Positions 1-5,652 of a stretch of 6,895 bases of DNA are shown here, piece by piece; positions within the stretch are counted from its first letter, which is position 1, and every line of letters begins with the position of its first letter. The position numbers were made by a program, and so were the translations under genes. Below the pieces are notes generated by a model. It searched no databases. It was not told the DNA's origin and worked only from the letters and a program-made list of their open reading frames with translations. Source of the stretch: UBA12465 sp964408785 (GTDB taxonomy: Bacteria > Patescibacteriota > Patescibacteriia > Patescibacteriales > UBA12465). The stretch covers positions 1 through 6,895 of the forward strand of contig CAYPAS010000050.1 in NCBI GenBank assembly GCA_964408785.1, given 5' to 3'.

Positions 1-1303
1 CATCCCAAGAATTAATTGCGGAAAATGGATCGTTATTTTCCTTTTTTGTGCCCTCGTTATTTTCACCAGACTTATTTTCGTTTTTGTCTTCGAGATTGTT
101 CTCACCTGAGCCAGTCTCATTGCTTTCTACTTCTTTACCGCCTTCCTTTGCTTCGTTTTTGTCATCATTATTTTCACCGTCTTTTAGATCTTTGGATGTG
201 TTATTATTATCAAATACCTGCTCATTGGCATTATTATCAACACTTCTATTTTCATCTTCATTATCCGAATCTAAATTTCCCTCCGTTGCCACATCTTTAA
301 TATCATTATTCAATTCCTCTTCACCCCCACTCCCTGAATCATCAATATCAACACCAAAATCTCTTAACACTGAATAAACCTCTTCTGCGTATTCATATCC
401 CTCCTTATTATTCTTGATAAACTCCTTCGTCTTACTAACTATCTCATTAAAATAAACTCTATCACTGTCTTTTAATAAAACCTTTTTTAAATCATCGCCA
501 TCAAAAGGAAATCTTCCTAAATACTTAAGAAAAAATTTAGGATACTCAAGGACTACTGCCAAACTGCTTTTATTCCTAGGCAGGGAATTAAAAAATTTAT
601 CAACGATTGCCTCTTTGTCTTCTTTTAATAATAAATCAATAGCCTTTTTTGCAATCTTAGACCACTCCTTATCAAACAAAGTTAAATCTAACTTATCATT
701 ACAAAAACAATCGACAAAAAACTCAGGAAAATCTGTTGCTAGTTTTTTTATAACTTCTTTATCGACATTCTCCGACTTAACTTCTTGCAACATCAAGGAA
801 ATTTGCTCATTATTTCTTTTTCTGTTGTTTAAAAAATCCAAAATTTCCTGGCTGGTATATTCGGAAAACTTCTCCTCGTTTGTTTCGTTATTTGTTTCAG
901 CGGTTTTAATATTATTAACTCCTTGTTTTTCCGGGTTCAATAAGTCCAGCTTTCTTTTATTTTCATTAAAATCGCCCTCAGCCGATTTAATTATATGGCC
1001 GATATTTTTATCATCTTCCAGGGCATCAATAGAGGAAAATGCTTTATTTTTTACTTCTTCAATGGATTGCGAAATTTTTTCTAATTCATCAAAAAATCTT
1101 TTATTAAAATTTTTGATTTTTAAAATATCAACTAATTTAAAATTTTCAACCTCCATCTCACAAGAATTCGCCAAATCTTCTATCTGTTTTTTTGCTTCTT
1201 TTTTTAAATCTTCGATACTTATTTCTTTGTTTTCAGACTTGTTTTCCTCTTCAAATCCCTCTTTGTTATTATCTACACCCGAATTTATTTTTTCATTTTT
1301 CAT
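1..1303 (-). CDS. Long acidic helical protein of unknown function (3' end outside window)
   Basis: From the ATG at 1303 the minus strand stays open to the window edge, 434 codons without a stop in AT-rich DNA, which strongly supports coding. The protein opens MKNEKINSGVDNNKEGFEEE, with no signal peptide or membrane segment. Residues 27-125 are charged helix (ISIEDLKKEAKKQIEDLA), and 128-147 are a polar linker. Residues 148-316 are a helical domain with two similar motifs, DFPEFFVDCF at 191-200 and EYPKFFLKYL at 253-262. Residues 319-434 are a disordered, D/E/N/G-rich acidic tail. I recognise no family and no catalytic motif. The composition (about 27% GC in sampled lines against about 42% for the other genes) and the Shine-Dalgarno-led start differ from its neighbours, which may mean later acquisition or fast evolution. 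The end, and any further domain, is not visible. Confidence 0.85.
   Translation of the reverse strand, partial: MKNEKINSGVDNNKEGFEEENKSENKEISIEDLKKEAKKQIEDLANSCEMEVENFKLVDILKIKNFNKRFFDELEKISQSIEEVKNKAFSSIDALEDDKNIGHIIKSAEGDFNENKRKLDLLNPEKQGVNNIKTAETNNETNEEKFSEYTSQEILDFLNNRKRNNEQISLMLQEVKSENVDKEVIKKLATDFPEFFVDCFCNDKLDLTLFDKEWSKIAKKAIDLLLKEDKEAIVDKFFNSLPRNKSSLAVVLEYPKFFLKYLGRFPFDGDDLKKVLLKDSDRVYFNEIVSKTKEFIKNNKEGYEYAEEVYSVLRDFGVDIDDSGSGGEEELNNDIKDVATEGNLDSDNEDENRSVDNNANEQVFDNNNTSKDLKDGENNDDKNEAKEGGKEVESNETGSGENNLEDKNENKSGENNEGTKKENNDPFSAINSWD
56..178 (-). repeat. Imperfect coding repeats (GENN motif) in the acidic tail
   Basis: The tail of the long gene contains three GENN tetrapeptides, at residues 376-379, 400-403 and 413-416. 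The first two are each followed within a few residues by DKNE. At DNA level a 12-base word, TTCGTTTTTGTC on the plus strand, occurs at 77-88 and 152-163. An 11-base word, TTATTTTCACC, occurs at 57-67 and 168-178. This looks like degenerate local duplication in a disordered region. Confidence 0.55.
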
Positions 1304-1308
1304 ATTAT

Positions 1309-1314
1309 TCCTCT
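1309..1314 (-). promoter_or_regulatory. Shine-Dalgarno sequence of the long acidic gene
   Basis: AGAGGA on the minus strand ends 5 nt before the ATG at 1303-1301. It fixes that start codon. It is the only clear Shine-Dalgarno sequence among the ten start sites in this window, which makes it notable as an exception. Confidence 0.7.
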
Positions 1315-1332
1315 ATTTGATAAATTGCTTTA

Positions 1333-1359
1333 TTTATAGAAATCCTATTCCCCTTTCAA
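1333..1359 (-). promoter_or_regulatory. Candidate promoter for the long acidic gene
   Basis: On the minus strand TTGAAA (1359-1354, 5/6 to the -35) and TATAAA (1338-1333, 5/6 to the -10) are separated by 15 nt, shorter than the preferred 17. Transcription would start near 1325, about 22 nt before the ATG at 1303, leaving room for the Shine-Dalgarno sequence. The elements overlap the last codons of the preceding gene. The call is from consensus only in AT-rich DNA. Confidence 0.3.
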
Positions 1360-1692
1360 GCTTCTAGCCGCTTCAAACAAAAACTCTTCTAATCCGGTCT
1401 TTATCTTTTCTTCATAATCGGGTAGATATTCTTCCAAAAAACCCTGAAGCTTTTCACCTTCTGGCAAAATCGTTTCACCAAATTTTTCTACGTAAACCGC
1501 TAAACCTTTTTCATCAAGATTTTCCATGATTATTCCTCCCAAGCGGCGACTTATCTGCAACATTAAATTACCCTTTAAAAAATTGCGGTCGGTCTCCGGC
1601 AAATCATCAAGTTCAACTTCTTTTATTAAATTATCCACAAGCGACTCCAGCGGATCAATATCTTCCGCCTTTTTCTTAAACCAATTAAACAT
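1345..1692 (-). CDS. Small acidic helical protein, possibly DUF5663-like
   Basis: This encodes a 115-residue, Glu/Leu-rich, soluble helical protein with no signal peptide and no Cys. It opens with MFNWFKKKAED. Residues 12-66 (IDPLESLVDNLIKEVELDDL followed by PETDRNFLKGNLMLQISRRL and GGIIMENL) form a helix-loop-helix with an L..LPE....FL...M...I..R pattern. This recalls the CPR-enriched DUF5663 domain of unknown function, but I recognise it from memory of the pattern only. The C-terminal half (79-110, EKLQGFLEEYLPDYEEKIKT) is a further amphipathic helical region. It lies 21 nt after the preceding small gene and 41 nt before the long acidic gene. The ATG at 1692 has AAAAAT before it and no Shine-Dalgarno sequence. 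The stop is TAG. Function is unknown. Confidence 0.8.
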   Translation of the reverse strand: MFNWFKKKAEDIDPLESLVDNLIKEVELDDLPETDRNFLKGNLMLQISRRLGGIIMENLDEKGLAVYVEKFGETILPEGEKLQGFLEEYLPDYEEKIKTGLEEFLFEAARSLKGE

Positions 1693-1703
1693 ATTTTTAT
1701 ATT

Positions 1704-1728
1704 AAAAAAGAAGTCATGACAACTTCTT
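1704..1728 (-). terminator. Weak hairpin with T-run at the end of the 62-codon gene
   Basis: On the minus strand AAGAAGT (1728-1722) pairs with ACTTCTT (1714-1708) around a 7-nt loop and runs straight into TTTT (1707-1704). The stem has only two G:C pairs, so it would be a weak terminator or attenuator. The TGA stop codon lies at the loop/stem border. The following gene starts 11 nt after the T-run, so complete termination here would leave it without an obvious promoter. Partial read-through is the simplest reading. Confidence 0.35.
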
Positions 1729-1902
1729 GGTTTTTTTTAATTCTCCTTTAATAACTAACAAAGAGCCCTGCTCCGCCTCCTTTATGGCGCGGCGAACCAA
1801 GGCGAGCTGCTCCTTATGCAAGGCCTTTATCTTGCGTATAGCCGCGCTCTTTATCATCTCTATCTGTTCTTCTTTGCTTAAAAGTTTTTTTTCTTTGCCC
1901 AT
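1714..1902 (-). CDS. Small basic helical protein of unknown function
   Basis: This 62-residue protein (start MGKEKKLLSKEEQIEMIKSA) is unrecognised. It is rich in K, E, L, I and A without Pro. It reads as one or two amphipathic helices over about residues 8-46 (IRKIKALHKEQLALVRRAIK), then a short strand-like LLVIKG and a basic tail (LKKTKKLS). There are no Cys residues, no signal peptide and no membrane segment. The sense-like codon structure, Lys/Arg-rich composition and position 29 nt after recO support it as a real gene. Nucleic-acid or ribosome association is conceivable from the charge, but that is inference. Its end overlaps a hairpin, with the TGA stop at the edge of the stem. Codons 55-57 include a run of eight A residues. 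The ATG at 1902 lacks a Shine-Dalgarno sequence. The antisense frame over the same bases is less protein-like. Confidence 0.65.
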   Translation of the reverse strand: MGKEKKLLSKEEQIEMIKSAAIRKIKALHKEQLALVRRAIKEAEQGSLLVIKGELKKTKKLS

Positions 1903-1910
1903 ATATTATT

Positions 1911-1939
1911 ATAATAGCATTTATTTATCTATTAATCAA
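1911..1939 (-). promoter_or_regulatory. Candidate internal promoter at the recO end
   Basis: On the minus strand TTGATT (1939-1934, a 4/6 match to the -35) is followed after 17 nt by TATTAT (1916-1911, a 5/6 match to the -10). An overlapping perfect TATAAT lies at 1913-1908 but with a 20-nt spacer. Initiation would fall about 1 to 3 nt before the ATG of the 62-codon gene, giving a leaderless transcript. The area is AT-rich, so matches of this quality arise by chance, and the gene could equally be read through from recO. Confidence 0.25.
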
Positions 1940-2666
1940 ACAAATAACGCTCATAAAGTTCCAAGAAGCGTGAAAGCTCTTTAAGGGTCCGGCGCTGGCA
2001 AACTAGACGGACCAGAGCTTCTTTATCGGCACCCAAAAGGAAACGAGCTAATTTAATGGCGTTGTCGGAAATAAGTAAATCATCGGCCACCGCTCCATCT
2101 CTTTCACGACAAGCGGCGCAAATCAAGCCGCCAGCGGGAAAACGGAAATAATTCTTACCAGAGTCAATCTTTTCGCCGCCTAATAGGCAGTTATTAAATT
2201 CCGGCTTATAGCCTAAACGGCCAAGCAAGCGCAAAATAAAAAAAGCTAAAACTAATTCGCCGTTCTCTTTCGCCAAAATTTCATTGCTGGCTGATAATAA
2301 TGAAAGACAAGAAACACTCAAATTGAAAATCTCCTGATCACTGTCGCCTTCGCGAGAGTAACGATCAAGCCGAGAAAGCAGGCTGCCAGCGTAAAATAAG
2401 CGATTCAAATCGCTGCGGATGTTAAAAAAAGGCTCTTCCACTAAAGCGCTGCCAATATAGTCAAAACCTTTACCGGGAATAATCATTACTTTTATCAGAT
2501 TCAAAGGGTCTAAATGCCCGGCTAATTTAGAAGACTGGCTGGCAGTTCCCCGGGCCAGCAAAGTGAGTTTACCGTAATCTTCGCTATAAATGCTTACCAA
2601 GCTGTCTTTTTCCCGATAAGGCTGTTTTTTGAGCACTAGAGCGCGCGTCAGGCGGCTTTCTTCCAT
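1932..2666 (-). CDS. recO: DNA recombination mediator RecO
   Basis: RecO helps load RecA on SSB-coated single-stranded DNA in the RecFOR pathway. The 244 residues have the usual length and order. An N-terminal OB-fold occupies about 1-80 (TRALVLKKQPYREKDSLVSI, then YGKLTLLARGT and SKLAGHLDPLN). A helical domain follows, with LAFFILRLLGRLGYKPEF at 140-157. The zinc-finger region of Gram-positive-type RecO is only partly kept: Cys160 is followed by LLGG, where a second Cys is expected, while Cys183 and Cys186 form the intact second pair (LICAAC). The first 12 residues match family starts, supporting the ATG at 2666, 3 nt after the ruvX stop. I see no recF or recR in this window. The assignment rests on the OB-fold pattern and the Cys region, since RecO sequences are divergent. 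Confidence 0.92.
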   Translation of the reverse strand: MEESRLTRALVLKKQPYREKDSLVSIYSEDYGKLTLLARGTASQSSKLAGHLDPLNLIKVMIIPGKGFDYIGSALVEEPFFNIRSDLNRLFYAGSLLSRLDRYSREGDSDQEIFNLSVSCLSLLSASNEILAKENGELVLAFFILRLLGRLGYKPEFNNCLLGGEKIDSGKNYFRFPAGGLICAACRERDGAVADDLLISDNAIKLARFLLGADKEALVRLVCQRRTLKELSRFLELYERYLFD

Positions 2667-2669
2667 AAA

Positions 2670-3041
2670 CTAATTTCTTTCCAAATAATCCTGCAAGATA
2701 AGGGCGGCGGCAATCTCATCGCGGCCCGCCTTTAATTTACTATCTCCGGGAAGCGCGTCAGCGGCTAAGCTGCTTAAACGCTCATCAGCTAAAATCACTT
2801 TCAAGCCGCTAGCTTCCTCCAATTTTTTTTTAAAAGATAAAAATAAAGGATTATCAGCGGCCGCCCCGGATAATTTACGCGGATAACCTAAAACCAAAAC
2901 GTCGATCAATTCTTCTTTGATGATTAATAAGACTTCATCTAAAGAAGCGACCGTCTTGAAGGGCAAAGACAGGTTCAAACTATCATCCGCCAAAGCTAAG
3001 CCGATGCGCCTCTCTCCCCAATCTATGCCGAGATATTTCAT
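2670..3041 (-). CDS. ruvX: RuvX/YqgF-family Holliday junction resolvase-like protein
   Basis: This is a 123-residue member of the YqgF/RuvX RNase H-like fold, a little shorter than the common 135-140. Family members have been linked to Holliday-junction resolution and to processing of the 5' end of pre-16S rRNA, and the role here is not settled by sequence. Motifs in order are GIDWGERRIGLA at 5-16 with catalytic Asp7, DVLVLGYPRKLSG at 47-59, LADERLSS at 84-91 with the conserved Asp86-Glu87 pair, and DEIAAALILQDYL at 108-120 with the third acidic residue Asp108. All acidic active-site positions are kept, so the protein should be active. It sits 4 nt after map and 3 nt before recO, which indicates translation from one mRNA. 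No Shine-Dalgarno sequence precedes the ATG. Confidence 0.95.
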   Translation of the reverse strand: MKYLGIDWGERRIGLALADDSLNLSLPFKTVASLDEVLLIIKEELIDVLVLGYPRKLSGAAADNPLFLSFKKKLEEASGLKVILADERLSSLAADALPGDSKLKAGRDEIAAALILQDYLERN

Positions 3042-3045
3042 ATTT

Positions 3046-3876
3046 TTAAATTGTCATTATTTCTGGACCATCTTCTGTAATGGCAACGGTGTGTTCAAAA
3101 TGAGCGCTTAAGGAATTATCCGCAGTGACTATAGTATAGCCATTAGCGGCTACATCAACCGGCCAGCCGCCAAGATTTATCATCGGCTCGATCGCGATAA
3201 CCATGCCTGGCTTAAGAACGATATTTTCCGGCGAGCGTTCATTAATTACAAAATTGTAAACATCCGGCCTTTCATGCGCTAAATAGCCGACGCCATGACC
3301 GACTAAGTCACGAACGACGCCATAGCCATGTTTTTTGGCATGATTCTCTATCGCCCTAGCGATATCATTAAGTTTATTTCCCGGCCAGGCTTGTTCTATT
3401 CCTTTTTCAAGACACTCCCTGGTCACTTGCAGTAATTTTTTAGCGGCTGAACTAGTTTTGCCAGCTGAGACAGTTAAACAGGTATCAGTAAAATAGCCGC
3501 CGGATTTAGAAAAACGATTCTTAGGCAATTTTAAAGACTGGCGCAAATCCTCTGTCGCCGGCCATTCCATGCCAATATCTAAATCAACGATATTGCCCGC
3601 CTTAATAAATCTTTCCGGATAAGCGGCGCCATGGACAACTTCTTCATTTATGGAAATACAAAGTGTCGAGGGAAAATATATGCCATCGCCCATCGGATAA
3701 TTTTTGAAAGCCGAACGGCCGCCCGCCTCGCCAATCAACTTGTTGGCTAAATCCTCCAAATAGATAGTCGAAACACCCGGCTTTACTTCGGACGCTAAAG
3801 TTCTGAGAATAGACGCCAAAATACGGCCGCCTTCACGGATTGCCCTTATCTCCTCTTGTTCTTTCAAATAAATCAT
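3046..3876 (-). CDS. map: Type I methionine aminopeptidase
   Basis: This enzyme removes the initiator methionine from nascent proteins in the cytosol. At 276 residues it has the full pita-bread fold. All five metal ligands can be assigned: Asp100 (IVDLDIG), Asp131 (YFTDTCLTV), His194 (LVGHGVGYLAHERPDV), Glu230 (IAIEPMI) and Glu261 (AHFEHTVAIT). The substrate-contact residues His82 (EVVHGA) and His201 are also present. The two Asp ligands are 31 residues apart, whereas they are 11 apart in the E. coli enzyme, so there is an insertion of about 20 residues (roughly 104-127). The N-terminus (EQEEIRAIREGGRILASIL) fits the family, supporting the ATG at 3876, which has no Shine-Dalgarno sequence. 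ruvX begins 4 nt after the stop. The gene often sits beside secY, but adk is missing between them here. Confidence 0.97.
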   Translation of the reverse strand: MIYLKEQEEIRAIREGGRILASILRTLASEVKPGVSTIYLEDLANKLIGEAGGRSAFKNYPMGDGIYFPSTLCISINEEVVHGAAYPERFIKAGNIVDLDIGMEWPATEDLRQSLKLPKNRFSKSGGYFTDTCLTVSAGKTSSAAKKLLQVTRECLEKGIEQAWPGNKLNDIARAIENHAKKHGYGVVRDLVGHGVGYLAHERPDVYNFVINERSPENIVLKPGMVIAIEPMINLGGWPVDVAANGYTIVTADNSLSAHFEHTVAITEDGPEIMTI

Positions 3877-3892
3877 AAAATCGATATTTTCT

Positions 3893-3921
3893 ATTATATA
3901 GCAGAAAAGCCGGCTTGAAAA
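3893..3921 (-). promoter_or_regulatory. Predicted promoter for the map-ruvX-recO cluster
   Basis: On the minus strand a perfect -10 hexamer TATAAT lies at 3898-3893. Exactly 17 nt upstream is TTTTCA (3921-3916), a 4/6 match to the -35 consensus. An overlapping extended -10 reading, TGC followed by TATATA, is also present at 3903-3895. The expected start of transcription is near 3886, about 10 nt before the map ATG, which would give an almost leaderless mRNA. The -35 element lies across the loop of the preceding terminator hairpin. This is read from consensus only. Confidence 0.5.
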
Positions 3922-3931
3922 GCCGGCTTTT
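3905..3931 (-). terminator. Probable intrinsic terminator of the spc operon
   Basis: A perfect 12-bp inverted repeat (3905-3916 against 3920-3931) with a GCCGGC core and a 3-nt loop lies 20 nt behind the secY stop. Read in the direction of transcription, an A-rich run precedes the stem. The stem ends in four T residues followed by CTGC, so the free U-tract is short. Read the other way, the T-run is longer (TTTTTCTTT), so the structure may work in both directions. Nothing is coded on the plus strand here, so the likely role is to end the ribosomal-protein transcript before map. Confidence 0.7.
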
Positions 3932-3950
3932 TCTTTATTGTTAGAATTTT

Positions 3951-5222
3951 CTAGAGTCCGTCGTATTCGCGCATTGTCAACTGGGATTCTATTTGCTTGA
4001 CCGTTTCAATAACTACAGAGACGACGATAAGCAAACTGGTGCCGCCGACAGAAAAAGCGTTTATGCCAGTAAAATATTTCATGATTAACGGTAGGATAGC
4101 GATAATACCCAAGAATAAAGCACCAACCAAGATTATCTTATTAGCAGTGTTGGATAAATATTCGCTAGTATTTTTTCCCGGGCGGATACCAGGGATAAAG
4201 CCACCATTTTTCTGAAGATTTTCAGCAATATTTTCCGGATGGAAAACAACTTCGGTATAAAAATAAGTGAAAGCAAAAACCAAAAGGAAATAAATGATGC
4301 CGTAGAATAACTGATTATTAAATAAAGTAATAGTCTTTTCCGCTAAATCAGCCACCATCGGCGTATTAGCATGGATTAAAAATTGAGCGATCATCGAAGG
4401 AAAAAGAACGACGGAAACAGCAAAGATTATCGGGATAACGCCAGCCATATTAACACGCAAAGGTAAATTTGAACTGCTACCACCGAAAGAGTGGCCACCG
4501 CGCAACTGTCTAGCATATTGGACTGGAATATTTCTCTGTCCTTCGTTAATAATAACCACGCCAATGATAGTAATAATAGCAATTAAAGCGAACCCAATAA
4601 GCAAGAAAAACTGAGTCTGATCAAAGGTAATCGCTATCTGCTGAACCTTCTGAGGCAAACTGGAAATAATACCAGCAAAAATCAATAAAGAAATACCATT
4701 CCCCACTTTCTTTTCCGTAATCAATTCACCTAGCCACATCAAGAAGATGGAGCCGGCGGTAATGGTGGTTATCATCACGAAGAAGTCAAAAGCAGAAACG
4801 TCGCCAAGAATACCGCTGGCTGAACGATGCAATAAAGTTATCATGCCATAAGATTGCAGGGCGGCCAAAGGAACGGTTAGCCAGCGAGTCCACATATTGA
4901 TCTTCTGGCGACCTGATTCTTCCTTCTGCATCTCTTCAATTTTCGGAACTATCATGCCTAAAAGCTGGAAAATAATGGAAGAAGTGATGTAAGGACCGAC
5001 ACCCATCATGACTAAGGAAAAATTTTCCATGCCACCGCCGGAAAAAAGATTCATCAAACCGAGAATCTGATTAGAGGCGAAAAGGTTCTTAAGGGCGACG
5101 ATATTGACTCCAGGAACCGGAATGTGAGCGATTAAACGGAAAATAACGAGCATGCCAAGGACGAAAAGAATGTCATTCCTTAAATCTTTGGCTTTCCAGA
5201 TTTGGTTCAATTTGTCGAACAT
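3951..5222 (-). CDS. secY: Preprotein translocase channel subunit SecY
   Basis: SecY forms the cytoplasmic-membrane channel through which SecA or ribosomes push unfolded proteins. The 423 residues match the family (431-443 in model bacteria). Ten hydrophobic segments can be read at about 18-35, 70-90, 115-132, 146-166, 175-190, 205-226, 258-280, 305-325, 362-382 and 392-408. The plug region follows TM1 (LFSGGGMENFS at 59-69). Cytoplasmic loop 4 has the RNIPVQYARQ motif at 230-239, and loop 5 has GFIPGIRPGKNT at 341-352 with the conserved Arg347. The C-terminus is the expected MREYDGL. The start MFDKLNQIWKAKDLRNDILF aligns with normal SecY starts. It is the last gene of the ribosomal operon here and is followed by an inverted repeat, not by adk. 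No Shine-Dalgarno sequence is seen before the ATG. Confidence 0.98.
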   Translation of the reverse strand: MFDKLNQIWKAKDLRNDILFVLGMLVIFRLIAHIPVPGVNIVALKNLFASNQILGLMNLFSGGGMENFSLVMMGVGPYITSSIIFQLLGMIVPKIEEMQKEESGRQKINMWTRWLTVPLAALQSYGMITLLHRSASGILGDVSAFDFFVMITTITAGSIFLMWLGELITEKKVGNGISLLIFAGIISSLPQKVQQIAITFDQTQFFLLIGFALIAIITIIGVVIINEGQRNIPVQYARQLRGGHSFGGSSSNLPLRVNMAGVIPIIFAVSVVLFPSMIAQFLIHANTPMVADLAEKTITLFNNQLFYGIIYFLLVFAFTYFYTEVVFHPENIAENLQKNGGFIPGIRPGKNTSEYLSNTANKIILVGALFLGIIAILPLIMKYFTGINAFSVGGTSLLIVVSVVIETVKQIESQLTMREYDGL

Positions 5223-5234
5223 ATTAAAAAATTA

Positions 5235-5648
5235 TTATTCTGCCTGTTTTTTGACGCCTTCAGACATCTTAACTTTTTCGAATTTAACTTTGACAGAAAG
5301 CTTATCTTTTCCCAAGATTTTTACCGGTTCTTTTTCGGAAGATACTAAACCCTTAGCAAAAAGAGTGCTCGGATTAATAGTGTCTCCATCTTTAAAATTC
5401 TTGTTAATAGCAGAAATACCGACTACTTGATTCTTTAAAGTTAAGGAGCGGAAACCACGGCTCTTTGGAGTCTGTAAAAGCTGTTTCTTCATACCCAAGC
5501 GCTTCAAATTGGAAACGCCAGAACGTGATTTCTGACCCTTTAAACCGCGAGTACTATAAGTACCGTGACCGGAAGAATTGCCTCGTCCGACGCGCTTGCG
5601 CTTTTTAAGACTGCCGGCCGCTTTTGTAATAGTATTAAGTGATAACAT
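5235..5648 (-). CDS. rplO: 50S ribosomal protein L15
   Basis: L15 is an assembly protein of the large subunit that threads a basic N-terminal tail into 23S rRNA. The 137 residues show the family layout. An N-terminal glycine/arginine-rich tail (KKRKRVGRGNSSGHG at 15-29, then TRGLKGQKSRSG at 33-44) is followed by the SRGFRSLTLKNQVVG linker at 63-77. A globular domain from about 78 carries the FKDGDTINPSTLFAKGLV segment. It is slightly short: the usual AIE.AGG ending is replaced by SEGVKKQAE. The ATG at 5648 lies 4 nt after the rpsE stop, and the preceding bases read AAAAAT with no Shine-Dalgarno sequence. secY follows after 12 nt, so the genes are almost certainly cotranscribed. The stop is TAA. 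Confidence 0.96.
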   Translation of the reverse strand: MLSLNTITKAAGSLKKRKRVGRGNSSGHGTYSTRGLKGQKSRSGVSNLKRLGMKKQLLQTPKSRGFRSLTLKNQVVGISAINKNFKDGDTINPSTLFAKGLVSSEKEPVKILGKDKLSVKVKFEKVKMSEGVKKQAE

Positions 5649-5652
5649 ATTT

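Noticed and set aside
16..377. Two overlapping plus-strand open frames
   Set aside because: They lie antisense to the acidic tail of the long gene, have implausible H/F/Y- or S/L-rich products, and have no start signals.
615..1367. A 250-codon open frame on the plus strand
   Set aside because: It is the antisense of the long K/E-rich gene. Its product is a Ser/Phe/Leu-rich composition expected from reversing Lys/Glu codons, and it crosses into the neighbouring gene. The minus strand has a Shine-Dalgarno-led start and stays open for 434 codons.
1722..1738. Plus-strand terminator reading of the hairpin and T8 run
   Set aside because: No plus-strand gene ends here, and the T8 run is explained by Lys codons of the minus-strand gene.
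5223..5234. AT-only spacer before secY as a promoter
   Set aside because: The bases (TAATTTTTTAAT on the minus strand) include no paired -35/-10 at proper spacing, and the 12-nt gap fits simple cotranscription with rplO.
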